Source of the DNA: Paraburkholderia acidipaludis NBRC 101816
GTDB taxonomy: Bacteria > Pseudomonadota > Gammaproteobacteria > Burkholderiales > Burkholderiaceae
Length of the DNA: 64,000 bases
Direction of reading: 5' to 3'
NCBI RefSeq assembly: GCF_000684975.1
Contig: NZ_BAXZ01000017.1
Span: forward strand, 134,312-198,311
The notes under the pieces: model-generated
Database searches by the model: none
Told to the model about the DNA's origin: nothing
Seen by the model: the letters and a program-made list of their open reading frames with translations, nothing else
Translations under genes and position numbers: made by a program
Shown here: in pieces, positions 1 to 8,882 of the stretch
Numbering within the stretch: the first letter of the stretch is position 1
Layout: each line of letters begins with the position of its first letter

Positions 1-890
1 ACATGCGCGAGCCGCGCCGGGACCCATTCGGCCAGCAGAGTGCCGATCTGGCGTTTGGACACGCCCTTGGCTTCGACGAGCGCGGCGGCCGGATCACGCT
101 CGGGCAGCAGGTTCACGCGAATGGGCTGCCCCGGCTGCCAGAAGCTCGATATCTGCAGCACGCCGGGGCCGGACAGGCCGCGATGCGTGAACAGCAGGTC
201 CTCGTCGAATGCTCCGCCCGCCTTGCGCTCCCCGGTCGCGATATGAACGTCGAGCGACACGCCCGAAAGCGCCGCATACGGCGCCCACTCGTCGTGAGCG
301 AAGGTAAGCGGCACGAGCGCCGGGCGCGTGTCGATGAGTTTGTGGCCGAACTGCTTCGCGATGCGGTACGCAAAATCGGTTGCACCGATCTTTGGAATCG
401 AGAGCCCGCCCGTCGCGATCACCAGCGCGTGGGCGCGAATCGTGCCCTGTGGCGTGCCGAGGGTGAAACCTGCGCCGTCCGAGTGGCTCACCGCCTCCAC
501 GGGCAGCGGACGGCGCCAGGCCACGCCGCCGGCGTCGCATTCAGCGCGCAGCACGTCGATGATCGCCTCGCTCGACTGGTCGCAAAACAACTGTCCCTTG
601 TGCTTTTCGTGCCAGGTCACGCGATGCTGGCGCAGCAGCGCGAGAAAATCGCGCGGCGTGTATCGCGCGAGCGCCGAGCGGCAAAAATGCGGGTTCGCCG
701 AAAGATAATTGCCCGGACCGGCGTGCAGATTCGTGAAGTTGCAGCGGCCGCCGCCCGAAATGCGGATTTTTTCCGCGAGGCGCGGCGCATGATCGATCAG
801 CGCCACACGGCGCCCCTGCTGGCCGGCCACCGCCGCACACATCATCCCGGCCGCCCCGGCGCCGATCACGGCGATGTCGAAAGATTCCAT
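1..890 (-). CDS. BaiN/HI0933-family NAD(P)/FAD-dependent flavoprotein (partial, 3' end outside window)
   Basis: About 296 codons of a flavoprotein are present, and the C-terminus lies beyond position 1. The start is the ATG at 888-890, reading MESFDIAVIGAGAAGMMCAA, which is an N-terminal dinucleotide-binding fold with the GxGxxG pattern at residues 10-15. It is followed by the family signature RISGGGRCNFTN near residues 43-54 and an ATGGLSIPKIG segment near residue 155. These match the HI0933/YhiN/BaiN group of FAD oxidoreductases, a COG2081-type family whose cellular substrate is generally unknown. The gene diverges from tsaD across 182 bases. The family assignment is firm, but a specific reaction cannot be assigned. 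Confidence 0.9.
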   Translation of the reverse strand, partial: MESFDIAVIGAGAAGMMCAAVAGQQGRRVALIDHAPRLAEKIRISGGGRCNFTNLHAGPGNYLSANPHFCRSALARYTPRDFLALLRQHRVTWHEKHKGQLFCDQSSEAIIDVLRAECDAGGVAWRRPLPVEAVSHSDGAGFTLGTPQGTIRAHALVIATGGLSIPKIGATDFAYRIAKQFGHKLIDTRPALVPLTFAHDEWAPYAALSGVSLDVHIATGERKAGGAFDEDLLFTHRGLSGPGVLQISSFWQPGQPIRVNLLPERDPAAALVEAKGVSKRQIGTLLAEWVPARLAH

Positions 891-983
891 GGCGCGCATT
901 CTACCTGCCCCATCGTCGCGCATCCGGGCACGGCAGCCCGGAATCGCCGACGCCCGGCCCCGCCGGCCGTGTTTCATGCGTAC

Positions 984-992
984 TGCTATACT
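984..992 (+). promoter_or_regulatory. Candidate extended -10 promoter of tsaD
   Basis: TGCTATACT reads as an extended -10 element (TGn followed by TATACT). It lies 80 bases before the tsaD ATG. No convincing -35 hexamer sits 17 bases upstream, which is tolerated by extended -10 promoters. The assignment is by inspection only. Confidence 0.4.
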
Positions 993-1072
993 TTCGTGCT
1001 TCCCGCTCACTTCGTACCGGCAAGGATTTGCGGCCGGATCCGGCATCCGCAAACCCCAGCGCCCGTCTCACC

Positions 1073-2098
1073 ATGCTCGTTCTCGGCATAGAAAGCTCCT
1101 GCGACGAAACCGGCCTTGCGCTCTACGACACCGAGCGCGGCCTGCTCGCCCACGCCCTGCATTCGCAGATCGCCATGCATCGCGAGTACGGCGGCGTCGT
1201 GCCGGAGCTCGCCTCGCGCGACCACATCCGCCGCGCGTTGCCGCTGCTCGAAGAAGTGCTGGAGCAAAGCGGCGCGGCGCGCGGCGACATCGACGCAATC
1301 GCCTATACGCAGGGCCCCGGCCTCGCGGGCGCGCTGCTGGTGGGCGCGAGCATCGCCAATGCGCTCGCCATGGCCTGGAATCGTCCGACGGTCGGCATCC
1401 ACCATCTCGAAGGGCATCTGCTCTCGCCGCTTCTCGTCAGCGCGCCGCCGCCGTTTCCGTTCGTGGCGCTGCTCGTCTCGGGCGGCCACACGCAGCTCAT
1501 GCGCGTGACCGACGTGGGCGTGTACGAAACCTTGGGCGAGACGCTCGACGATGCCGCCGGCGAGGCCTTCGACAAGACTGCCAAGCTGCTGGGTCTCGGT
1601 TATCCGGGAGGTCCTGAAGTCTCGCGGCTCGCCGAGTTCGGCACTCCCGGAGCGATCGTGCTGCCGCGACCGATGCTGCATTCCGGCGATCTCGACTTCA
1701 GCTTCAGCGGACTGAAAACGGCCGTGCTGACGCACGTGAAGAAGCTGGGCCCGAACCTCTGCGAGCAAGGCAAAGCCGATATCGCGCGCGGTTTCGTCGA
1801 TGCGGCCGTGGAAGTGCTCACGGCCAAGTCGATCGCCGCGCTCAAACGTACGAAATTGAAGCGCCTTGTGGTGGCGGGCGGTGTGGGCGCGAACAAGCAG
1901 TTGCGCGAAACGCTTTCGGCGGCCGCGCAAAAGCGCGGCTTCGAGGTCCACTACCCCGACCTTTCGCTATGCACCGACAACGGCGCGATGATCGCGCTCG
2001 CCGGCGCGATGCGCCTTGCGCGGTGGCCCGAGCAGGCCACGCGGGATTACGCTTTCACGGTCAAACCGCGCTGGGATCTGACTTCGCCCGGACGGTAA
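1073..2098 (+). CDS. tsaD: tRNA N6-adenosine threonylcarbamoyltransferase TsaD
   Basis: This 341-residue protein has the usual TsaD length. It carries the N-terminal LGIESSCDETG motif, the metal-binding HHLEGH motif (His111 and His115), a GGHTQL loop and GGVGANKQLR, with TDNGAMIA near the C-terminus. TsaD transfers the threonylcarbamoyl group from TC-AMP to A37 of ANN-decoding tRNAs, together with TsaB, TsaE and TsaC, in the cytoplasm; none of those partners is in the window. The ATG at 1073 is chosen because homologues begin MLVLGIESS; an upstream in-frame start would add an unrelated extension. A rho-independent terminator follows directly. Confidence 0.97.
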   Translation: MLVLGIESSCDETGLALYDTERGLLAHALHSQIAMHREYGGVVPELASRDHIRRALPLLEEVLEQSGAARGDIDAIAYTQGPGLAGALLVGASIANALAMAWNRPTVGIHHLEGHLLSPLLVSAPPPFPFVALLVSGGHTQLMRVTDVGVYETLGETLDDAAGEAFDKTAKLLGLGYPGGPEVSRLAEFGTPGAIVLPRPMLHSGDLDFSFSGLKTAVLTHVKKLGPNLCEQGKADIARGFVDAAVEVLTAKSIAALKRTKLKRLVVAGGVGANKQLRETLSAAAQKRGFEVHYPDLSLCTDNGAMIALAGAMRLARWPEQATRDYAFTVKPRWDLTSPGR

Positions 2099-2126
2099 AA
2101 CGCCGTTTCTGCCGCTGCAACGGCAA

Positions 2127-2156
2127 CAAAAAGCCGCCTCGGAAGGCGGCTTTTTT
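2127..2156 (+). terminator. Rho-independent terminator after tsaD
   Basis: The stem AAGCCGCCT/AGGCGGCTT with a short loop is followed by a run of T (TTTTTT, 2151-2156) about 30 bases past the tsaD stop. Because the stem is also preceded by A residues on the plus strand, it can terminate transcription from the convergent folE2 as well. Confidence 0.85.
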
Positions 2157-2180
2157 CGTTCTGCGTAAGGTCTCCGGAGA

Positions 2181-2990
2181 TCACCCGAGCGTACGCTTGT
2201 CATGCTCGATCACAGCATACGCACTGTGATTGTGGATCGACTCGAAGTTCTCGGCTTCCAGCACGTAAGCGGCAACGCGTGCGTCGGCATTCAGGCGCAC
2301 GGCCACGTCGCGCACGAGATCCTCGACGAACTTCGGATTCTCATACGCGCGCTCGGTCACGAACTTCTCGTCCGGACGCTTGAGCAGGCCCCACAGCTCG
2401 CACGACGCCTCTTCCTCGGCAATCCGGATGAGATCCTCCACCGGCAGATCACCCGCCAGCTCGGCGTCGATCGTGACGTGCGAGCGCTGGTTGTGCGCGC
2501 CGTACTGCGAAATCTTCTTCGAGCACGGACAAAGGCTCGTCACCGGCACGAGCACCTTCAGGAAGAGGCGCGTCTGGCCGTCACGCGTCTCGCCCGTCAG
2601 CGTCACCTCGTAGTCGAGCAGGCTCTCCACGCCCGACACCGGCGCCACCTTCTTCACGAAGTACGGGAACGACACCTCGATGCGGCCCGCCTGCGATTCG
2701 AGCTTTTCGAGCATGGCGGCCAGCATCGTGCCGAACGTCGCGGACGTCAGCGGCGCCTTGTGCTCCTCGAGCAGCGCAACGAAGCGCGACATGTGCGTGC
2801 CCTTCTGGTCGGACGGCAGATGAACGTCGAGGTTCCACGTGCCGACCGTCGGCTGCACGTCGCCGTTGCCGGTCACGACAGTCAGCGGATGGCGCACGGC
2901 CTTCACGCCCACGCGCTGGATCGGAATCTGGCGGGTATCGACGGAGCTTTGCACGTCCGGCATCACAAAAGCCGGGTTCATCTGGTTCAT
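2181..2990 (-). CDS. folE2: GTP cyclohydrolase FolE2 (type IB)
   Basis: This 269-residue protein belongs to the COG1469 FolE2/MptA family. It makes 7,8-dihydroneopterin triphosphate from GTP, the first step of folate synthesis, and does not require zinc as FolE does. The segment SLCPCSKKISQYGAHNQR carries the conserved cysteine region of the family. The start at 2990 (MNQMNPAFVMP) is preceded by AAGGAC; an upstream in-frame start at 3101 would add 37 residues translated through leader hairpins and is rejected. It lies downstream of dxs on the same strand with a 196-base hairpin-rich gap, so it may be cotranscribed with dxs. In many bacteria FolE2 is zinc-regulated, but no Zur-like box was recognised here. 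Confidence 0.95.
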   Translation of the reverse strand: MNQMNPAFVMPDVQSSVDTRQIPIQRVGVKAVRHPLTVVTGNGDVQPTVGTWNLDVHLPSDQKGTHMSRFVALLEEHKAPLTSATFGTMLAAMLEKLESQAGRIEVSFPYFVKKVAPVSGVESLLDYEVTLTGETRDGQTRLFLKVLVPVTSLCPCSKKISQYGAHNQRSHVTIDAELAGDLPVEDLIRIAEEEASCELWGLLKRPDEKFVTERAYENPKFVEDLVRDVAVRLNADARVAAYVLEAENFESIHNHSAYAVIEHDKRTLG

Positions 2991-3005
2991 GTTCTTGTCC
3001 TTGAT

Positions 3006-3058
3006 GCCGCGCGCTGCGCGGCGCGCAATGGCAAGCGCCGGCATGAGCCGGCGCTTGC
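3006..3058 (-). promoter_or_regulatory. Stacked hairpins in the folE2 leader
   Basis: Two perfect inverted repeats lie just upstream of the folE2 start. One is a 12-bp stem at 3031-3042/3047-3058 (GCAAGCGCCGGC, loop ATGA). The other is a 7-bp stem at 3006-3012/3016-3022 (GCCGCGC, loop GCT). A third palindrome, GGCTCGTCGAGCC, is at 3071-3083. None is followed by a T run on the minus strand, so these are not classical terminators. They could be an attenuator, an RNA-stability element in a dxs-folE2 transcript, or neither. Confidence 0.45.
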
Positions 3059-3186
3059 AGGCGGGTTCGGGGCTCGTCGAGCCGCCCGCCCGCGGGTTCA
3101 AACGGAAGATGGGCTAACGCAGGCGCCAACACCCGGTACGAACCGGGCAGGCGCGCCGCGAGGCGCTGATTCCGGCCTCGCCCAAC

Positions 3187-5094
3187 TCAGGCGACGCGCA
3201 TCACCGACTTGCCGGACGCGTTCGCCGCGCGGTCGAGGAAGCGCTCGCGAATCGACTTCGCGATCCCTGCCGCGTCGAGCCCCACGCCGGCCAGCAACTT
3301 GGCCGGGTCGCCGTGATCGATGAAGCGATCAGGAAGGCCCAATTGTAGTACGGGCTTGATAACCCCACTTTCAAGCAGGGCTTCCACGCAGGCCGAACCC
3401 GCGCCGCCCATGATGCAGCCTTCCTCGACCGTCACGAGATAGTCGTGCGTCTCGGCGAGCTGGCGCACGAGTTCCGCGTCGAGCGGCTTCACGAAGCGCA
3501 TGTTCGCCACGGTGGCGTCGAGTTCCTCGGCTGCCTTCAGCGACGGTGCAACCATCGTGCCGAACGCGAGGATCGCAATGCGCTGGCCTGCCGGTGCGCT
3601 GCTTTCGCGGCGAACCTCGCCCTTGCCCACCGGCAGCGCCGCCATCTGCTTGACGGTGGCGACGCCCGTGCCCGCGCCGCGCGGATAACGCACTGCCGTC
3701 GGGCAGTCCTGCTGGAGCGCCGTGTAGAGCATCTGGCGGCACTCGTTCTCGTCCGAGGCGGCCATGACCATCATGTTCGGAATGCAGCGCATGAACGCGA
3801 GGTCGTAGGCACCCGCGTGCGTTGCACCGTCAGCGCCCACGAGGCCCGCGCGGTCGATCGCGAACACGACCGGCAGGTTCTGCAGCGCGACGTCGTGGAT
3901 CAGTTGGTCATACGCGCGCTGCAGAAAGGTCGAGTAGATCGCGACAACGGGCTTGAGGCCTTCGGTCGCGATACCGCCCGCGAACGTCACCGCGTGCTGT
4001 TCGGCAATACCCACGTCGTAATAGCGGTCCGGGAAGCGCTTCTCGAACTCGACCATGCCCGAGCCTTCGCGCATGGCCGGCGTGATGCCGATCACGCGCG
4101 AATCGAGTTCGGCGGCATCGCACAGCCACTCGCCGAAGACCTGCGTATAGGTCTTCTTGCTCGGCGCCGTGGACGGCTTGATGCCTTCGGCCGGATTGAA
4201 CTTGCCGGGGCCGTGGTAGAGCACGGGGTCCGCTTCGGCGAGCTTGTAGCCCTGGCCTTTCTTCGTCACGACGTGCAGGAATTGCGGACCGCGCAGTTCC
4301 TTGATGTTCTGCAGCGTGGGAATCAGCGAATCGAGATCGTGACCGTCGATCGGGCCGATATAGTTGAAGCCGAACTCTTCGAACAACGTGGCCGGCACGA
4401 TCATGCCCTTGGCGTGCTCCTCGAGCTTGCGCGCGAGGTCGAGCACGGGCGGCGCATGACGCAGTACGCGCTCCACGCCGGCACGCGCCGCTGCGTAGAA
4501 GCGGCCCGACATGAGGCGCGCGAGATGGCGATTCAGCGCGCCCACCGGCGGCGAAATCGACATGTCGTTGTCGTTGAGGATCACGAGCAGCGGCACGTCG
4601 TCTTCCACGCCGCCGTTGTTCAGCGCCTCGAAAGCCATGCCGGCCGTCATCGCGCCGTCGCCGATCACGGCGATGCCCATGGCGTCGTCGCCCTTGAGCT
4701 TGCTCGCGATGGCCATGCCGAGCGCCGCCGAGATCGACGTGCTCGAGTGCGCGGTGCCGAACGTGTCGTACGGCGACTCGTCGCGTTTGGGGAAGCCCGA
4801 GATGCCGCCGAGCTGGCGCAGCGTGTGCATCTGGTCGCGGCGGCCGGTCAGGATCTTGTGCGGATAGGTCTGATGGCCGACGTCCCAGACGATGCGATCG
4901 CGCGGCGTGTCGAACACGTAGTGCAGCGCGATCGTCAGTTCGACCGTACCGAGGTTGGACGACAAATGGCCGCCCGTCTGCGAGACGCTGTCGAGAACGA
5001 AGGCACGCAGTTCGTCGGCAAGCGGTTGCAACTGGCGGCGATCAAGGCGGCGCAAATCCGCCGGGTCGTCAATGGTTTTCAGCAAGTCGTACAT
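3187..5094 (-). CDS. dxs: 1-deoxy-D-xylulose-5-phosphate synthase
   Basis: This 635-residue thiamine-diphosphate enzyme condenses pyruvate and glyceraldehyde-3-phosphate in the first step of the MEP isoprenoid pathway. The thiamine-binding GDGAMTAGMAFEALNN motif, the N-terminal DVGHQTYPHKILTGR segment and the central VGIAEQHAVTFAGG region are all present, and the length is typical. The start at 5094 (MYDLLKTIDDP) matches the family N-terminus; a start 45 bases upstream would add an unrelated peptide. It lies 85 bases downstream of ispA on the same strand, giving an xseB-ispA-dxs isoprenoid operon that is common in proteobacteria. Confidence 0.97.
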   Translation of the reverse strand: MYDLLKTIDDPADLRRLDRRQLQPLADELRAFVLDSVSQTGGHLSSNLGTVELTIALHYVFDTPRDRIVWDVGHQTYPHKILTGRRDQMHTLRQLGGISGFPKRDESPYDTFGTAHSSTSISAALGMAIASKLKGDDAMGIAVIGDGAMTAGMAFEALNNGGVEDDVPLLVILNDNDMSISPPVGALNRHLARLMSGRFYAAARAGVERVLRHAPPVLDLARKLEEHAKGMIVPATLFEEFGFNYIGPIDGHDLDSLIPTLQNIKELRGPQFLHVVTKKGQGYKLAEADPVLYHGPGKFNPAEGIKPSTAPSKKTYTQVFGEWLCDAAELDSRVIGITPAMREGSGMVEFEKRFPDRYYDVGIAEQHAVTFAGGIATEGLKPVVAIYSTFLQRAYDQLIHDVALQNLPVVFAIDRAGLVGADGATHAGAYDLAFMRCIPNMMVMAASDENECRQMLYTALQQDCPTAVRYPRGAGTGVATVKQMAALPVGKGEVRRESSAPAGQRIAILAFGTMVAPSLKAAEELDATVANMRFVKPLDAELVRQLAETHDYLVTVEEGCIMGGAGSACVEALLESGVIKPVLQLGLPDRFIDHGDPAKLLAGVGLDAAGIAKSIRERFLDRAANASGKSVMRVA

Positions 5095-5179
5095 CGTCGT
5101 TCCAGTCCAGGAAATCGGGCGCTCCCGCACTTCTGGCACACATTACGTCCCCTTTCATGTGCGCGGGCGGGTGGCGCGG

Positions 5180-6073
5180 TCAGCTGACCCGGTTCACCAC
5201 CAGGTCAGCGAGTTCGGCAAGGCGCCTTGCGGGCGCGCCGAACGGTTCGAGGGCCGCATGCGCGTCGCTGCGCAACTGCTGCGCCAGCGCCCGCGATGCG
5301 TCCAGACCGATGATCGACACGTAGGTCGGCTTGCCGTCCTTCGCATCCTTGCCAGCGGTCTTGCCGAGCGTCGCCGAGTCGGCGGTGACGTCGAGAATGT
5401 CGTCCACCACCTGGAAGGCGAGGCCCACTGCCGCTGCGTACGCGTCGAGCGCGCGCAGCGTGCCGGCGGAGGGCGTCTCGCCCGCCACCGCGCCCATGCG
5501 GACCGACGCGCGCAACAGCGCGCCGGTCTTCAGCCGGTGCATCGTTTCGAGTTCTTCGCGCGTGAGCGCACGCCCCACGCTCGCGAGGTCGATGGCCTGG
5601 CCGCCGGCCATGCCGATCGAACCGCTTGCGAGCGCCAGCTCGCGCACGAGCGATGCCTGACGCGAGGGCGCCTCGCGCAGTCCCGGCACGTCCGACGTCA
5701 GCGTAATGAAAGCCTGCGACTGCAGCGCGTCGCCCACCAGCAGCGCCGTCGGTTCGTCGTACTTGACGTGGACCGTCGGCTTGCCGCGGCGCATGTCGTC
5801 GTTGTCCATGCACGGCATGTCGTCGTGCACGAGCGAGTAGACGTGGATCATCTCCAGCGCGCAGGCCGCCGCGTCGAGCGCCTCGGGCGTCGCGCCCGTC
5901 AGTTCGCCCGCAGCATGGCACAGAAGCGGCCGAACGCGCTTGCCGCCGCCCAGCACGGCATAACGCATGGCGTCATGCAGGCTCGCGGGCAGCACGTCGG
6001 CTGCCGGCAAATAGTGTTCGAGCGCGCTCTCGACCCGGTCCAGCACCAGCCGGGTCCATTGTTCAAAAGTCAT
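5180..6073 (-). CDS. ispA: Farnesyl diphosphate synthase (short-chain polyprenyl synthase)
   Basis: This 297-residue trans-prenyltransferase condenses IPP with DMAPP and GPP to give farnesyl diphosphate. The first Asp-rich motif is DDMPCMDNDD (Asp84, Asp85 and Asp90 in the DDxxxxD form). The second is DDILD near residue 220, and GGGKRVRPLL near residue 42 binds diphosphate. The start codon overlaps the xseB stop (ATGA at 6070-6073), implying translational coupling. Together with downstream dxs it supplies the precursor for quinones and undecaprenyl phosphate. Confidence 0.96.
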   Translation of the reverse strand: MTFEQWTRLVLDRVESALEHYLPAADVLPASLHDAMRYAVLGGGKRVRPLLCHAAGELTGATPEALDAAACALEMIHVYSLVHDDMPCMDNDDMRRGKPTVHVKYDEPTALLVGDALQSQAFITLTSDVPGLREAPSRQASLVRELALASGSIGMAGGQAIDLASVGRALTREELETMHRLKTGALLRASVRMGAVAGETPSAGTLRALDAYAAAVGLAFQVVDDILDVTADSATLGKTAGKDAKDGKPTYVSIIGLDASRALAQQLRSDAHAALEPFGAPARRLAELADLVVNRVS

Positions 6074-6393
6074 AGATCGTCGTCTCCGCCCGTTGCGGAT
6101 GTCGTATTGAGGGGCGCGGGCTTGAGCGTTTCGCCGTCGAGCACGCGCACCTGTTGTTCAACCTTTTCCAGCTGCTGCTGGCAGAACTTCACCAGCACGG
6201 CGCCGCGCCGGTACGCGTCCAGCGATTCCTCGAGACTCAGGCTGCCGCCTTCCATGCGCGCCACGAGCGCATCGAGCTCGGCCAGCGCGGCCTCGTAGCT
6301 CTCGGGCTGCCGCGGGTCGCCGCCACTGTTGCCGCCGTCGTCGTTGCCGTTTTCAGCCCCTTCGGCGCGGTCTTTCGTTGCGGATTTCGCCAT
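6070..6393 (-). CDS. xseB: Exodeoxyribonuclease VII small subunit
   Basis: This 107-residue protein has the XseB core SYEAALAELDALVARMEGG followed by LSLEESLDAYRRG and a helical tail, preceded by about 30 polar Gly/Asn/Asp-rich residues. It pairs with XseA, which is not in the window, to degrade single-stranded DNA. It is the first gene of the xseB-ispA-dxs block and overlaps ispA by four bases. No strong Shine-Dalgarno precedes the ATG. A TAGAAT hexamer read on the minus strand at 6424-6429 is a possible -10 without a clear -35. Confidence 0.94.
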   Translation of the reverse strand: MAKSATKDRAEGAENGNDDGGNSGGDPRQPESYEAALAELDALVARMEGGSLSLEESLDAYRRGAVLVKFCQQQLEKVEQQVRVLDGETLKPAPLNTTSATGGDDDL

Positions 6394-6591
6394 GAGTCGT
6401 CGCAGAATTGAAACAAGGCGGACATTCTACGGCAAAAGCGCGGAATCCGACCCGCTCGCCCACTTGCACCCTCTTACCGCCACAGGTGCGATCCTGACCG
6501 AAATCCGCCACGCCAGCACGCCGATCGCGTTGCCTGGAGGCAAATTTGGCAAAAATCAGTGACTTAGCTACCCCTTGGGGGTGGAAACGGG

Positions 6592-6597
6592 TATACT
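6592..6597 (+). promoter_or_regulatory. Candidate -10 box of the Rieske oxygenase gene
   Basis: TATACT lies 71 bases before the chosen start at 6669. I see no good -35 hexamer at the normal distance (the sequence there is ACCCC-rich), so this is a weak, position-based call. Confidence 0.3.
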
Positions 6598-6668
6598 AGC
6601 CGGCTCCCTAAATCGAATCTTCGATGGTTGGGTTGTTCACTGCTTTCACGTCTTCATCGGGAGTGGGA

Positions 6669-7775
6669 ATGTCCAATCTGAGCAATGCATTGCAGCTGAA
6701 GTCTATCCACAGCCAGCTGCCAGTCACCGCTTATTTTGACGAAGCGCTTCTCCAGCGCGAAATCGAAACGCTTTTCCAGAAAGGTCCTCGTTACGTCGGG
6801 CACGAGCTGATGGTGCCCGAAGCGGGGAATTATTTTGCACTGCCCGGCGAAAAAGAAGGCCGCGTGCTGGTGCGTAACAAGCAAGACCAGGTCGAGCTGC
6901 TCTCGAACGTCTGCCGCCACCGCCAGGCCATCATGCTAAACGGTCGCGGCACGGCAGACAATATTGTATGTCCGCTGCATCGCTGGACCTACGACCTCAA
7001 GGGCGAACTGCTCGGCGCACCGCACTTCGCGGACAAACCTTGTCTGAACCTGAACCGCACGCCGCTGCAGCAATGGAACGGCCTGCTCTTCGAGTCCGCG
7101 GGACGCGACATCGCGCGCGACCTCGCCCGCCTCGGGCCCGCGAAGCACCTCGACTTCACGGACTATATGTTCGATCACGTCGAGGTCCACGAGTGCAACT
7201 ACAACTGGAAGACCTTCATCGAGGTCTATCTGGAGGACTACCACGTCGTGCCGTTCCACCCGGGCCTCGGCCAGTTCGTCTCGTGCGACGACCTGAGGTG
7301 GGAATTCGGCGAGTGGTACAGCGTGCAGACCGTGGGCGTGCACAGCCAGCTCGGCAAGCCGGGCAGCCCGACGTACCGCAAGTGGCACGACGAAGTCCTG
7401 CGCTTCCGTAACGGCGTGCCGCCGGAATTCGGCGCGATCTGGATGGTGTACTACCCGAATCTCATGATCGAGTGGTATCCGCACGTGCTCGTGGTGTCGT
7501 GGCTGATTCCCGAGGGTACGCGGAAGACGAAGAACATCGTCGAGTTCTATTACCCCGAGGAAATCACGCTGTTCGAGCGCGAGTTCGTCGAGGCCGAGCG
7601 TGCCGCCTATATGGAAACGGCTGTCGAGGACGACGAGATCGCCGAGCGCATGGACGCCGGCCGCCGCGCGCTGTTCGAGCGCGGCGTTTCGGAAGTCGGC
7701 CCGTATCAGAGCCCGATGGAAGACGGCATGCAGCACTTCCACGAGTTCCTGCGGCGCGAACTGGGAACGATCTGA
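6669..7775 (+). CDS. Rieske [2Fe-2S] aromatic-ring-hydroxylating-type oxygenase alpha subunit
   Basis: This 368-residue protein has an N-terminal Rieske domain with cluster ligands Cys82-x-His84 and Cys101-x2-His104. A catalytic domain follows with the mononuclear-iron motif Asp190-Tyr-His192-x4-His197. That is the layout of the alpha subunit of ring-hydroxylating dioxygenases and related Rieske monooxygenases. The start at 6669 (MSNLSNALQ) has GGGAG/TGGGA just upstream; an in-frame start at 6624 lacks one. No ferredoxin, reductase or beta subunit is adjacent, so electron transfer must come from elsewhere. The substrate cannot be told from sequence. A strong terminator follows, so the gene is monocistronic. 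Confidence 0.88.
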   Translation: MSNLSNALQLKSIHSQLPVTAYFDEALLQREIETLFQKGPRYVGHELMVPEAGNYFALPGEKEGRVLVRNKQDQVELLSNVCRHRQAIMLNGRGTADNIVCPLHRWTYDLKGELLGAPHFADKPCLNLNRTPLQQWNGLLFESAGRDIARDLARLGPAKHLDFTDYMFDHVEVHECNYNWKTFIEVYLEDYHVVPFHPGLGQFVSCDDLRWEFGEWYSVQTVGVHSQLGKPGSPTYRKWHDEVLRFRNGVPPEFGAIWMVYYPNLMIEWYPHVLVVSWLIPEGTRKTKNIVEFYYPEEITLFEREFVEAERAAYMETAVEDDEIAERMDAGRRALFERGVSEVGPYQSPMEDGMQHFHEFLRRELGTI

Positions 7776-7818
7776 TCGCTTGCTTGATCCATAAGCAGCG
7801 CATGCCGATGCATCAAGG

Positions 7819-7846
7819 AAAGACGGGCCACGGCCCGTCTTTTTGT
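7819..7846 (+). terminator. Rho-independent terminator after the Rieske oxygenase
   Basis: AAAGACGGGCC and GGCCCGTCTTTTT form a nine-bp GC-rich stem with a tiny loop and a T tail, 44 bases past the stop codon. Confidence 0.88.
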
Positions 7847-7955
7847 TTAGACTGACGGCATCGGGCCGGCCTTGCCGGCCGTGCATCTCTCAGCTTTGCA
7901 TGGGTTCGCACCAAAGCGCTGAAGCGCCAGGTGCGATCGACAAGGAGCCGCCGTC

Positions 7956-8825
7956 ATGCCCCACACGCACTACACCACGCTCATCTCCGCCGCCAATCTC
8001 TACGAACGCCTGACCGCTGCGCCGGGCAGCGTGCTCGTGTTCGACTGCCGCTTCGATCTTGCGAACGCCGGCAGCGGCGAAGCGGCTTACACGGCCAACC
8101 ACATTCCCGGCTCCCAGTATCTCCACCTCGACCGCGACCTCTCCGGCGCGAAGACCGGCAAGAACGGCCGTCATCCGCTGCCCGAGCGCGCGGCGCTCGT
8201 CAGCACGCTCGCGGCGCACGGCCTCAACGCCGGGCAGCAGGTCGTGGCTTACGACGCCCAGGGCGGCAGCTACGCCGCGCGCCTGTGGTGGCTGCTGCGC
8301 TGGCTCGGTCACGATTCGGTGGCGGTGCTCGACGGCGGCCTGCAGGCTTGGGAAGCGGCCGGCTATCCGCTCTCGAGCGACGTGCCGCTTCCCGTGCCCG
8401 GCAACTTCAAGGCGGGTGCGCCGCTGCAGGTGACGGTCGATGTGCAGGCTGTGGTGCGCAATCTCTCGACGCACGACCTGCTGGTCGTCGATGCGCGCGC
8501 CGCAGACCGCTATCGCGGCGAGAACGAAACGATCGACCCGGCGGCCGGCCACATTCCGGGCGCGCGCAACCGCTTCTTCAAGGACAACCTCGGCGCCGAC
8601 GGCCGCTTCAAGCCCGCGCACACGCTGCGAGACGAGTTCTCGGCGGTGCTGACCAGCACGACGCTCGAACACGTCGTGCTGCAATGCGGCTCGGGCGTCA
8701 CGGCTTGCCACAACGCGCTCGCGATGGAGATCGCGGGCCTGCACGGCGCGGCGCTCTACGGCGGCTCGTGGAGCGAATGGTGCGCCGATCCTGCGCGCCC
8801 GATCGCGACGGGACCCAATCCCTGA
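7956..8825 (+). CDS. sseA: 3-mercaptopyruvate sulfurtransferase (two-domain rhodanese)
   Basis: This 289-residue protein contains two rhodanese domains. The N-terminal one is inactive and the C-terminal one carries the persulfide cysteine. The active-site loop CGSGVTAC at Cys244 matches the mercaptopyruvate type (CG[S/T]GVT) rather than the thiosulfate type (CRKGVT). The CRFDLAN and HIPGAR motifs of the family are present. It is predicted to transfer sulfur from 3-mercaptopyruvate to acceptors such as cyanide or thiols, in cysteine catabolism. It stands alone after a terminator and converges on the dienelactone hydrolase gene. Confidence 0.9.
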   Translation: MPHTHYTTLISAANLYERLTAAPGSVLVFDCRFDLANAGSGEAAYTANHIPGSQYLHLDRDLSGAKTGKNGRHPLPERAALVSTLAAHGLNAGQQVVAYDAQGGSYAARLWWLLRWLGHDSVAVLDGGLQAWEAAGYPLSSDVPLPVPGNFKAGAPLQVTVDVQAVVRNLSTHDLLVVDARAADRYRGENETIDPAAGHIPGARNRFFKDNLGADGRFKPAHTLRDEFSAVLTSTTLEHVVLQCGSGVTACHNALAMEIAGLHGAALYGGSWSEWCADPARPIATGPNP

Positions 8826-8882
8826 GCGTGCCGCCCGGGATCGGGTCGTACATCGGGTCAAACTCGCCTCAACCGCGCGGCG

